31,463 bases of DNA, from contig CAZLHI010000037.1 in the NCBI GenBank assembly GCA_964559435.1, positions 1 to 31,463 of the forward strand, in the 5' to 3' direction. Source of the DNA: Hebobacterum sp964559435. Its GTDB lineage: Bacteria > Armatimonadota > Hebobacteria > Hebobacterales > Hebobacteraceae. The position numbers and the translations under genes are program-made. This document shows, in pieces, positions 22,917 to 30,281 of the stretch. The stretch's first letter is position 1. Each line of letters begins with the position of its first letter. Under the pieces are notes generated by a model. That model was not told the DNA's origin. It saw only the letters and a list, made by a program, of their open reading frames with translations, and ran no database searches.

Positions 22917-23981
22917 CTACTTGGATGTCGCCTCGGGTGTCGCCTCGGATGTCGGCTCGGGTGTCGCATCGGAGGTCGGCTCGGGTGTCGCATCGGAGGT
23001 CGGCTCGGGTGTCGCCTCAGATGTCAGCACCTTGATCTGCGCTCTCGCCAGTTGGTCGCGAATCCAGTTCGGCCACACAATCTGCTCCAACTTCTGTCGC
23101 CGCAGCCGGTCGCGAATAACGTCTCGCACTTCGTCGAGCGTGAACTGGTGCGGATCCATCTTCTGCTCCACTCGAATCAGCAAGTAGGAGCCCATGACCT
23201 CCACCGGGCCTGCCACCTGATTCAGGGGGGCCGCCAGCAAGTCGGCCTCAAACTCCGGTGGCAGCGATTGCTTGCCCCTCACGTGATAGCGGATGTTTCC
23301 GGCGGCCGCCTGCTCCGCCGGGGTACGAGCAGTCTCCCTGGCCACCTCCTCAAAGCTGCGGCCCTTGCGGATCTCCGCCAGGGCCGCCTCGGCCGACTGC
23401 TTGTCCAGGAACCTCATGGCCCGATATCCCACCGTCTCGTTGCGGCGATACGCTTGCTGGTTGAGCCGGTAGGATCGCTCAATCTCCCTGTCGTCTACAT
23501 ACACCTGTTCGAACAGCACCTTCTCCATAAGAACATAGGCCCGCGCTTTCGAGCGGAGCCACTCTCGCGTCACCCGCTTGGCGCGCAAGAAGCTTTCCAG
23601 CGCGGCCTCGGAGCGCACGCCGAGTTCCTCTCGGACCGAGGCGACTTTCTTCTCCACCTCCTCCTCGGTCACGACTATCCCTCGCCGATCCGCCTCCTGT
23701 TGCAGGAGAAGCTGGGCCACCATATCCTGAAGCACGTACGGCCCGTGATAGGACGTCGCCTTGTCCTTCACCAGCTCCAGCGATATCTCTTTGCCGTTCA
23801 CCACCCACCCTGTCGCCCCGGCAAGCGCCTCAAACTCGGGACGAGGCGGCACTTCGCCGGCCACTGTAACTCGCGTGGTTTCCGCGCCCTCCTCGGGGCC
23901 AGGTTCGGCCTCGCCGGCCCAACCAAGACAGCAGGCAAAACAGAGACCGACAACGATTCCGATGACAGCGGTTATCTTCAT
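22917..23981 (-). CDS. exported PpiC-type peptidyl-prolyl isomerase / SurA-PrsA-like chaperone
   Basis: The 354-residue protein starts at ATG 23981, eight bases after AAGGAG. A signal peptide covers residues 1-~22. A helical N-terminal chaperone domain with charged helices (ADRRGIVVTEEEVEKKV) precedes a parvulin domain (ALAEIRKGRSFEEVARETA, the degenerate GG-like site GNIRYHVRGKQSLPPEFE, VEVMGSYLLIRVEQ). SurA and PrsA proteins fold exported or outer-membrane proteins, which fits a genome with porins and SLH proteins. The C-terminus is an unusual Thr/Pro/Glu-rich tail of tandem PEPTS(E/D)AT repeats encoded by a 24-base minisatellite. It sits between the Nudix and Gfo/Idh/MocA genes with short gaps. 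Confidence 0.85.
   Translation of the reverse strand: MKITAVIGIVVGLCFACCLGWAGEAEPGPEEGAETTRVTVAGEVPPRPEFEALAGATGWVVNGKEISLELVKDKATSYHGPYVLQDMVAQLLLQQEADRRGIVVTEEEVEKKVASVREELGVRSEAALESFLRAKRVTREWLRSKARAYVLMEKVLFEQVYVDDREIERSYRLNQQAYRRNETVGYRAMRFLDKQSAEAALAEIRKGRSFEEVARETARTPAEQAAAGNIRYHVRGKQSLPPEFEADLLAAPLNQVAGPVEVMGSYLLIRVEQKMDPHQFTLDEVRDVIRDRLRRQKLEQIVWPNWIRDQLARAQIKVLTSEATPEPTSDATPEPTSDATPEPTSEATPEATSK
22921..23027 (-). repeat. 24-bp coding minisatellite in the PpiC gene tail
   Basis: Three full 24-base units (22937-22960, 22961-22984, 22985-23008) and partial flanking units are present. Units two and three are identical and the first differs by two bases. The unit length is a multiple of three, so copy-number change alters tail length without breaking the frame. 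Confidence 0.85.
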
Positions 23982-24056
23982 TGGTATGGCTCCTTCCGGC
24001 GCGAGGCCCTTCCCCGCCTGGCCACTATCTGTTCAACCGATGGCCCCGACCTCCTG

Positions 24057-24605
24057 TCATTGCGGCAGGCGTTCCCGTGCAGCGGCCGCAAGCAAGCCAC
24101 ATACGGCTGCCGCATTCTGGACCTCCCCGCGGCGCACCATCGCCACCGCCTCTGACAGCGCCATCGAAACCGGCCGGATGTTCTCGTCCGACTCCTCAGA
24201 CGCCTCTACGTGCTGAAGCTCGCGAGCGAGGAAGATGTGGATCAGCTCCGTGCTGAACCCCGGGCTCGTATAGGTCGAGAACAGGTGCACGAGCTCTCCC
24301 GGCGCCTGGCCTATTTCCTCCGCCAGCTCTCGACGAGCGCAGGCCTCCGGCTCCTCCCCCGTTTCCAGCACTCCTGCGGGGAGCTCCCACAGCACCTTCC
24401 CCGCGCCCTGACGATACTGGCGAATCATGATAACCCGGCCGTCGTGCAGCAGCGGCACCACGGCCACCGCCCCGGGGTGATGGACGATCTCCCGCGTCGC
24501 CGTGCCACCATCGGGCAACTCGACTTCGTCCACCGTTACTGAGATGAGCCGGCCGGTGAATGTCGTGCGCGAGGCTACGAGTCTTTCTCTGAGTTCTTCG
24601 TCCAC
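24057..24605 (-). CDS. Nudix hydrolase, ADP-ribose pyrophosphatase type
   Basis: The 182-residue protein carries a complete Nudix box (GVLETGEEPEACARRELAEE, starting at residue 78 and followed by IG), matching GX5EX7REUXEEXGU. The preceding segment HPGAVAVVPLLHDGRVIMIRQYR and the following TYTSPGFSTELIHIF are typical of ADP-ribose pyrophosphatases (NudF/YqkG), which hydrolyse ADP-ribose to AMP and ribose-5-phosphate. The start overlaps the end of the upstream DUF3866 gene by 31 bases, so translation is coupled. Confidence 0.93.
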   Translation of the reverse strand: MDEELRERLVASRTTFTGRLISVTVDEVELPDGGTATREIVHHPGAVAVVPLLHDGRVIMIRQYRQGAGKVLWELPAGVLETGEEPEACARRELAEEIGQAPGELVHLFSTYTSPGFSTELIHIFLARELQHVEASEESDENIRPVSMALSEAVAMVRRGEVQNAAAVCGLLAAAARERLPQ

Positions 24606-25696
24606 TTCATCGCCTCGGCGGCCACTGAGCCCGCGGCCCCGGCAGCGAGGAAGAACTCCGGGTCCTGCTCTGGACTGCGGCCCATGCTCTCCACTGTCAG
24701 GCCCTTCTCCGCCAATACCCGAAGCCCTATCTCGCCTTTCGCCACCAGCACCTCGTGCCTTTCCGTGATGCCCGCGTCATCGAGCTGTCGGTGCACGAAC
24801 TCAAGCTTGTCGGAATCCATCGCGGGCACCGCCACAACGGCCTGCACAAGCGCGACCCGACCCAGGGCGACCAGGCTCTGTCGGCTTACCCCGCGGTGGC
24901 GCTCCCTGGGATCCGCGAAACTTATCCTCGGCACGGCAATGGGCGTGCCGCCCAGGATGCTCACGGCGTTTATCTGATCGCCCTGAGCTATCGAGCCGAA
25001 TCCCCATTCGGTCTCCGTGCCAACGTTGCCTGGCCCCTGAGCGATGACCGCGACGTCGGCGCTGACGACCGCCCTGGCGGCGATCAGGCCCGTGTAGAGA
25101 TTTACCGCTTCGTAGTCGCCCCCGAACGCCTGGCCGACCGTGATTGCAGCGTCAACCAGTTCGGCCGCCCTCAGCTGGTCGGCCAGCTTGCTGAAAGCAT
25201 AGGGCAGGGCGGCGGTGTCGGTCATGAGGTAGGCCACCCTCGACTCGGGCGAGAGGCCCTTGACGGCGGCCGCGGCCGGTGCGATCTGGCTATGGAGGCC
25301 GGCCACTATGACGGGCATTTTCGCCAGATCGTCGCAAGACTCGATCGCCTGACGGTACGGGCCTTCTTGCTCTTCGACGGCCGCGCAGCAGAACTGCATA
25401 GGGGTATATCGCAGCTTGACTATCCGGCCGACGTCCTGCGGCCTCTTCTCATCCCCGGCTCGCTTCATCACGAAGTGGTATCCCCCGGTTCCGAGGCCTG
25501 CCCTGACGGCCGTGGTGTTGAGGAGAATCTGCTCGCCCTCCCGGACGGCGCCGAGCAGCCGCGTGTAGTTGACGGCCTTCTCTTCTCCCGATGCCAGGCT
25601 GACGGTGAGCTCCTGCGCTCCGCGTCGCTCAGCATCAATCCCCACGACGCAGCCGACTTCGGTGCGCATGAAGCTGTTGCCCGACCCTTCACTCAT
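24575..25696 (-). CDS. DUF3866 family protein
   Basis: The 373-residue soluble protein matches what I know of DUF3866 in length and motifs: a beta-rich N-terminus ending LLNTTAVRAGLGTGGYHFV, the segment KLRYTPMQ, and an alpha/beta C-terminal half with repeated GL/VA strands (PVIVAGLHSQIAPAAAAVKG, VIAQGPGNVGTETEWGFGS). No biochemical function is established to my knowledge. ATG 25696 lies five bases after AGAGGA and overlaps the stop of the upstream isomerase by 8 bases. The downstream Nudix gene overlaps it by 31 bases. The tight coupling with an ADP-ribose-type Nudix enzyme suggests a nucleotide-related role, which is inference. Confidence 0.88.
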   Translation of the reverse strand: MSEGSGNSFMRTEVGCVVGIDAERRGAQELTVSLASGEEKAVNYTRLLGAVREGEQILLNTTAVRAGLGTGGYHFVMKRAGDEKRPQDVGRIVKLRYTPMQFCCAAVEEQEGPYRQAIESCDDLAKMPVIVAGLHSQIAPAAAAVKGLSPESRVAYLMTDTAALPYAFSKLADQLRAAELVDAAITVGQAFGGDYEAVNLYTGLIAARAVVSADVAVIAQGPGNVGTETEWGFGSIAQGDQINAVSILGGTPIAVPRISFADPRERHRGVSRQSLVALGRVALVQAVVAVPAMDSDKLEFVHRQLDDAGITERHEVLVAKGEIGLRVLAEKGLTVESMGRSPEQDPEFFLAAGAAGSVAAEAMKWTKNSEKDS

Positions 25697-26681
25697 CCAC
25701 GTCCTCTGCTCCCGAGTCCGACCGCTTCAGGGCACGCTGCGCCCACCTCACGCTTCGCACCACTATCTCTTCTTCGGCCGCCAGAATGTCAGGCTCCGCC
25801 GCGCCGCGCTCGGTGAGCAGTTCCGGCTCGCGGCGCAGGCCACGATCTCGAACAAGCCGCAGCGTCCTGCCGAGGGCGAGCGCGGGCGTCTCCGGGAGCT
25901 GCCGCAGATACTCTTCTTCGAGCACGGGCATCGGATGCTTGCCAATGTACGCTTCTATGTTCAGGTTCGCCTCCGGCGCCTCTCTGGCGAGCACGTCCAG
26001 TGCGCCCCGCAGGTCAACGACCCCCTCTCCGAGAGCACACCCGATCAGGCAGAACCCGTCGGCGCGAGCGGCGACCTGGTAGTCTTTTAGATGAACGCTT
26101 CTGACAAGGGGCCCAAACGCCCGCGCGGATTCGAGCGGATCCTCGAGCAAGGCAAGCGGGTTCCCCGTATCGAAGCAAACCCCCACCCAGGTGCTGTCCA
26201 CTCTCTCGAGCAAGCTCAGCAGCTCCTCGGTGGTGAGATCCTGGTGGTTCTCGATGGCAAGCCCAACCCCGTACCGGTCGCAGACCGGGGTCACCTGCAG
26301 CAGATCAGCAGCGGCTTGGGCACAGATGTCATCCATCTCCTGGGCGGACCTCGGTCGCGGCTTCCCCACAAATGTCCGAACCACGGGCGCCCCCAGGACG
26401 TGTGCGGCCCTCACCATGCTCTGGAGGTGCTCGGGGTTTGTCCCCCCGGTGCCCAGTTCCAAATACAGCCCAAGTGCCCCCGCTCTGCGCCGCAGTCCAC
26501 TGACATACCCGTAGTCGAGGCTGTCGAGATGCCGCGCGTCGGCGAGCTGGAGGCCGTCGAGATTCAGCTCCGCGGCCTTCTCGAGGAAGTGATCCACGCT
26601 CATCGCCGGATCCTCGCGGGGAACATAGTCCCAGAGGCCGGCGGCGCAGCGGTAGCTGTAGGTGTCCAGCCCGAGCCTCAA
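25689..26681 (-). CDS. sugar phosphate isomerase/epimerase
   Basis: The 330-residue TIM-barrel enzyme starts at TTG 26681, six bases after AGGGGG; the nearby ATG is in another frame. Metal-site strands are VGLAIENHQD (Glu), VGVCFDTGN (Asp), VRSVHLKDYQ (His, Lys) and LNIEAYIG (Glu). It is a different subfamily from the 20696-21661 enzyme, with a longer C-terminus containing charged helices. It is the first gene after a strong minus-strand promoter at 26739-26710 and begins a six-gene run that ends with the Gfo/Idh/MocA and second isomerase genes. Confidence 0.9.
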   Translation of the reverse strand: MRLGLDTYSYRCAAGLWDYVPREDPAMSVDHFLEKAAELNLDGLQLADARHLDSLDYGYVSGLRRRAGALGLYLELGTGGTNPEHLQSMVRAAHVLGAPVVRTFVGKPRPRSAQEMDDICAQAAADLLQVTPVCDRYGVGLAIENHQDLTTEELLSLLERVDSTWVGVCFDTGNPLALLEDPLESARAFGPLVRSVHLKDYQVAARADGFCLIGCALGEGVVDLRGALDVLAREAPEANLNIEAYIGKHPMPVLEEEYLRQLPETPALALGRTLRLVRDRGLRREPELLTERGAAEPDILAAEEEIVVRSVRWAQRALKRSDSGAEDVDE

Positions 26682-26709
26682 GCATCGCCCCCTTGGGTGT
26701 GGTCGGCCC

Positions 26710-26739
26710 AGTATAGCTTCGCCGCGCGGGCGGTGTCAA
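26710..26739 (-). promoter_or_regulatory. strong sigma-70-like promoter for the 26681-20696 gene run
   Basis: On the minus strand there is a -35 TTGACA (26739-26734, perfect), an 18-base GC-rich spacer and a -10 TATACT (26715-26710, 5/6). The predicted start leaves a leader of only about 22 bases before the TTG codon at 26681. Confidence 0.6.
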
Positions 26740-26800
26740 CGTTGTGCGATCCAAGCACCTCGCCGGCACAAGACGCTTCTCAGACCCGGCGGCATTTTCC

Positions 26801-26830
26801 TTGACATGGCGACTGAACCCGTGATAAAGT
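26801..26830 (+). promoter_or_regulatory. promoter of the HAD-thiD-pyrG operon
   Basis: The -35 is TTGACA (26801-26806, perfect), the spacer 18 bases and the -10 TAAAGT (26825-26830, 4/6). The expected start falls in GGGGCC (26834-26839), so the transcript would begin with several G residues followed by C. Confidence 0.55.
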
Positions 26831-26849
26831 AACGGGGCCGCTAGATGAG

Positions 26850-26882
26850 GCCCGCCCGCTCGTCGGGCGGGCGTTCGCTTTT
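26850..26882 (+). terminator. leader intrinsic terminator / attenuator hairpin
   Basis: The perfect 9-bp stem GCCCGCCCG / CGGGCGGGC with a 5-base loop (26850-26872) is followed by GTTCGCTTTT. It lies between the promoter and the first gene of its own operon, with no plus-strand gene upstream, so a role as an attenuator is more likely than as an end-of-operon terminator. Confidence 0.55.
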
Positions 26883-26911
26883 CCCCGTCGGTGCCCCACT
26901 GCAGGAGCACT

Positions 26912-26929
26912 ATGGCCAGTACTCGATGA
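26912..26929 (+). other. possible five-codon leader ORF (MASTR)
   Basis: ATG 26912 has AGGAG four bases upstream and runs five codons to TGA (26927-26929). That TGA overlaps the ATG of the HAD gene (26926-26928) as ATGA. The HAD start has no ribosome site of its own at normal distance, so re-initiation after this mini-ORF is plausible. Confidence 0.4.
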
Positions 26930-27762
26930 CAGCAAGCGCAGAGCAGATCAAGGTCGTCATCCTCGACCTCGACGGAGTGATCTACCGAGGGCATACCCCC
27001 CTCCCAGGCGCCAGTGACGTGACGAAGTGGCTGGCCGCGCACGACTACCAGGTCTACTACTTCACCAACAACTCCACCAAGACGCGGGGGAGCTATGTGG
27101 AGCTGCTGGCCGGGTACGGCGTAGCCACTGACGTGGATCACATCGTGACATCGGCCTCTCTCACCGCGCGCTACTTCGCAGACAACGGACTGCTGCCGGC
27201 GACGGTACTGGTGGTGGGCGAGGAGGGGCTCCCTCAGGAGCTCCGAAGCGTCGGGGTGCGAGTAGTGCGCCGCCGGGGCAGGCGCCCCATCGGCTACGTC
27301 GTGGTGGGGATGGACCGGAAGTTCACCTATCGCAAGCTCCACGAGGCCCAGCAGGCGATCCGCGCGGGGGCGAAGTTCATCGCCACCAATCGAGACGCGA
27401 CCTATCCGGTTGAGGGCAATGTGATCCCGGGCGGCGGAAGCATCGTGGCGGCCGTCGCCACGGCCGCCGAGGCCGAGCCGCTGGTCATCGGAAAGCCGTC
27501 CCCCGAGGCGGGCCGCCTGATAGCTCGGCAGGCCGGCGTGCGGCCCGAAGAGGCGCTCATGGTCGGCGACCGGCTGGAGACCGACATCGAGATGGGCCGG
27601 CGGGCGGGGCTGCTGACGTGTCTCGTGCTGACCGGCATCAGCACGGCCGAGGAGGCCCGGGCCCTGCCGGCCGCCAGCCGGCCGCACTGGGTCATCGACA
27701 GCATCAGTCAGGTGCTGGATCTCCTTCAGGGCCGGATTCCCCCGAGCGAGAGCCTAGCATGA
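26926..27762 (+). CDS. HAD-superfamily IIA phosphatase (NagD/AraL-like)
   Basis: The 278-residue protein has motif I VILDLDGVIYRG (D14 nucleophile, D16), motif II YYFTNNST (Thr47 onward), motif III Lys in IGKPSPEAG and motif IV MVGDRLETDIEMG, with a type IIA cap between motifs II and III. The family dephosphorylates small phosphates such as nucleotides, sugar phosphates, phosphoglycolate or pyridoxal phosphate. ATG 26926 is chosen because the longer frame from 26845 would start inside the leader hairpin. Its stop overlaps the thiD start (ATGA). Confidence 0.9.
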   Translation: MTASAEQIKVVILDLDGVIYRGHTPLPGASDVTKWLAAHDYQVYYFTNNSTKTRGSYVELLAGYGVATDVDHIVTSASLTARYFADNGLLPATVLVVGEEGLPQELRSVGVRVVRRRGRRPIGYVVVGMDRKFTYRKLHEAQQAIRAGAKFIATNRDATYPVEGNVIPGGGSIVAAVATAAEAEPLVIGKPSPEAGRLIARQAGVRPEEALMVGDRLETDIEMGRRAGLLTCLVLTGISTAEEARALPAASRPHWVIDSISQVLDLLQGRIPPSESLA

Positions 27763-28574
27763 GGGTACAGCCTCCGGTCGCGCTGACGATAGCTGGTTCC
27801 GACTCGGGCGGGGGCGCGGGCATCGAGATGGATCTCAAGGTCTTCTCCGCGCTGGGAGTGTTCGGGACCTGCGCTATTACCGCGCTCACTGCACAGAACA
27901 CCGCGGGAGTGCGCGGCGCCTGGGAGGTCCCGCCCGGCTTTGTGAGAGAGCAGATCGCAGCGGTGCTCGACGACCTGCCAGTCAAGGCCGCTAAGACGGG
28001 AATGCTCTCCTCGGAAATGGTGGTCCGCGCGGTGCTGGAGGCAACGGGGCAAGGATCTGCTTTGCCGCTCGTGGTCGATCCCGTGATCGTGGCGAAGGAT
28101 GGCACCCATCTGCTCTCGGAGGCCGGCATTGCGGCCGTTCGGGAGGAGCTGCTGCCTGCGGCCGCGATCGCCACCCCGAACATTCCCGAGGCGGAAGCGC
28201 TGACCGGCCTGAGGATCGCCTCCGAGGAGGACGTTCCCGCGGCGGCGGCGAAGCTGCGGGAGTTGGGGTGCACCTGGGTGCTTGTCAAGGGCGGGCATCT
28301 CGGCGGGCCGGAGGTGGTAGACCTGCTCCTGGGTCCGGAGGGCGAGCAGGCCCTCACGTCACCCCGAATCGCTGGCGGACCTTTCCACGGAACAGGCTGC
28401 GCGCTGTCGGCCGCCATTGCGGCCCACCTGGCGCACGGCCGTTCGATGCCCGATGCAGTTCGCGAGGCGAGGTCATTTCTCCAGGGACTGATCGAGAACG
28501 CGCTCGCGCTTGGGCAGGGAGCGCTCGTACTCCAGCCACAGTCGTGCAACGCAGAAAAGGAACAGCACTTATGA
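27759..28574 (+). CDS. thiD: hydroxymethylpyrimidine / phosphomethylpyrimidine kinase
   Basis: This 271-residue ribokinase-fold enzyme phosphorylates HMP-P to HMP-PP in thiamine biosynthesis. Motifs are the N-terminal AGSDSGGGAG (12-21), AITALTAQNT, the Lys-containing VKAAKTGML, VVDPVIVAKDGTHLL, TPNIPEAEALTG and the anion-hole GTGCALSAAIAA with the catalytic-base Asp replaced by Cys-Ala in the usual GxGD position, as normal for ThiD. The length is standard. The ATG overlaps the HAD stop and its TGA overlaps the pyrG ATG, so all three genes are translationally coupled. No other thi genes are in the window. Confidence 0.93.
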   Translation: MRVQPPVALTIAGSDSGGGAGIEMDLKVFSALGVFGTCAITALTAQNTAGVRGAWEVPPGFVREQIAAVLDDLPVKAAKTGMLSSEMVVRAVLEATGQGSALPLVVDPVIVAKDGTHLLSEAGIAAVREELLPAAAIATPNIPEAEALTGLRIASEEDVPAAAAKLRELGCTWVLVKGGHLGGPEVVDLLLGPEGEQALTSPRIAGGPFHGTGCALSAAIAAHLAHGRSMPDAVREARSFLQGLIENALALGQGALVLQPQSCNAEKEQHL

Positions 28575-30175
28575 CCAAGTTCATCTTCGTAACCGGCGGC
28601 GTCGTCTCATCGGTCGGCAAGGGCATCACGACCGCCTGCCTGGGCCGCCTGCTGAAGGACCGGGGCCTCACGGTGACGATCCAGAAGATCGATCCATACC
28701 TGAACGTGGACGCAGGGACGATGAGCCCGTTCCAGCACGGCGAGGTGTTCGTCACCGACGACGGCGCCGAGACCGACCTCGACCTCGGCCACTACGAGCG
28801 GTTCGTCGATATCAACCTGACCCAGCTCAGCAATGTGACGAGCGGGCAGATCTACGGCGCGGTGATCCGCAAAGAGCGGCAGGGCGAGTACCTCGGTCAG
28901 ACGGTCCAGGTGATCCCGCACCTGACGGACCACATCAAGTCGCAGATCCGGGCCATTGCCAAGAAGAACTCGGAGGACATCGCTATCATCGAGATCGGCG
29001 GGACCGTCGGCGACATCGAGGGGCAGCCTTTCCTGGAGGCCATTCGTCAGATGCGGCGGGAGCTGGGCCCGGAGAACAGCCTCTTCATCCACGTCACCCT
29101 GATCCCCTATGTCGGGCCCTCCGGCGAGAGCAAGACGAAGCCGACCCAGCACAGCGTGAGGGAGCTGCGCAATATCGGCATCCAGCCCGACATCTTGCTC
29201 TGCCGCTCGCGCCGGCCGCTGTCGAAGGAGATGCGGGAGAAGCTCAGCCTGTTCTGCGATGTCGCGCCGGAGGCCGTCATCGAGGGGCTGGACACCGAGT
29301 CCATCTACGAGCTGCCGCTCATCTTTGAGAAGCAGGGCTTCGGCGGCCTCGTCGCCGAGCGGCTCGGAGTCAACGGGAAGCCGGACCACGCCGAGTGGGA
29401 GAAAGTCGTCCGCGGCATCAAGCGCGCCAAGCGCTCCGTGACGGTCGCCATGGTCGGCAAGTACATGGCACTGCAGGACGCATACATCAGTATCACCGAG
29501 GCGATCAAGCACGGCGGCATCGCGAATCAGGCCGCGGTCGAGATCAAGCGGGTCGATTCGGAGGAGATCGAGGAACACGGCGCGGAGAAGCTGCTCGAAG
29601 GCGTCCACGGCATCGTAGTCCCCGGCGGCTATGGGGACCGGGGAGTGGAAGGGAAGATTCAGGCCATCAAGCACGTGCGGGAGAACAAGATCCCGTTCCT
29701 GGGGCTCTGCCTCGGGATGCAGTGCGCGGTGATCGAGTTCGCCCGCCACATCTGCGGATGGAAGGACGCCAACAGCGCGGAGTTCGACTCGAAGACCAAG
29801 CACCCCGTGCTCGCCCTCCTCCCCGAGCAGGAGGGGGTCACCGACATGGGCGCGACCCAGCGGCTGGGGGCCTATCCGATGCGGATCATGCCGGGCACGA
29901 TGGCCCGCAAGGTCTACGGCGCCGCCCGGGCCGACGAGCGCCATCGCCACCGCTTCGAGGTGAACAACGAGTTCCGCTCCGAACTGGAGGACAAGGGGCT
30001 GGTCACGGCCGGGGTGAGCCCCGACGGCAAGCTGGTCGAGCTGATCGAGCTGCCCGACCACCCCTTCTTCCTCGGCAGCCAGTTCCACCCCGAGTTCAAG
30101 TCCCGCCCCAACCGCGCCCACCCGCTGTTCCGCGAGTTCGTGAAAGCAGCGGTGAAGCACGCGGGAAGGAAGTGA
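28571..30175 (+). CDS. pyrG: CTP synthase
   Basis: The 534-residue protein converts UTP to CTP with ATP and glutamine. The N-terminal amidoligase domain starts MTKFIFVTGG with SSVGKG (13-18) and contains KIDPYLNVDAGTMSPFQHG and GGTVGDIEG. The C-terminal glutaminase has PGGYGDRG, the nucleophile Cys380 in GLCLGMQ, and His506-Glu508 in FHPEF. All key residues are present and the length is close to E. coli PyrG. ATG 28571 has AAAGGA upstream and overlaps the thiD stop; the longer open frame upstream is inside thiD. A pyrG-like attenuator at the head of the operon (26834-26882) may control it. Confidence 0.98.
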   Translation: MTKFIFVTGGVVSSVGKGITTACLGRLLKDRGLTVTIQKIDPYLNVDAGTMSPFQHGEVFVTDDGAETDLDLGHYERFVDINLTQLSNVTSGQIYGAVIRKERQGEYLGQTVQVIPHLTDHIKSQIRAIAKKNSEDIAIIEIGGTVGDIEGQPFLEAIRQMRRELGPENSLFIHVTLIPYVGPSGESKTKPTQHSVRELRNIGIQPDILLCRSRRPLSKEMREKLSLFCDVAPEAVIEGLDTESIYELPLIFEKQGFGGLVAERLGVNGKPDHAEWEKVVRGIKRAKRSVTVAMVGKYMALQDAYISITEAIKHGGIANQAAVEIKRVDSEEIEEHGAEKLLEGVHGIVVPGGYGDRGVEGKIQAIKHVRENKIPFLGLCLGMQCAVIEFARHICGWKDANSAEFDSKTKHPVLALLPEQEGVTDMGATQRLGAYPMRIMPGTMARKVYGAARADERHRHRFEVNNEFRSELEDKGLVTAGVSPDGKLVELIELPDHPFFLGSQFHPEFKSRPNRAHPLFREFVKAAVKHAGRK

Positions 30176-30223
30176 GGCAGGAGCCGTAGAGCGCCACCGC
30201 GGCCGGCAGTCACCGCTCCCTGC

Positions 30224-30252
30224 TTTGCATATGCAAACATCTGTGCTATAAT
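30224..30252 (+). promoter_or_regulatory. promoter of the helicase gene with palindrome over the -35
   Basis: The -10 is a perfect TATAAT (30247-30252), the spacer 17 bases and the -35 TTTGCA (30224-30229, 4/6). The perfect 14-base palindrome TTTGCATATGCAAA (30224-30237) starts at the -35 and is a candidate operator. The gene begins about 30 bases after the -10. Confidence 0.6.
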
Positions 30253-30281
30253 CCGGCGCATTTCCACACAGGGCAGGGATA

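Noticed and set aside
26845..26925. Longer N-terminus for the HAD phosphatase from ATG 26845
   Set aside because: It would begin inside the leader hairpin and add residues unlike any HAD N-terminus.
28607..30160. Minus-strand open frame of 517 codons opposite pyrG
   Set aside because: PyrG is unmistakable on the plus strand; the antisense product has no recognisable features.
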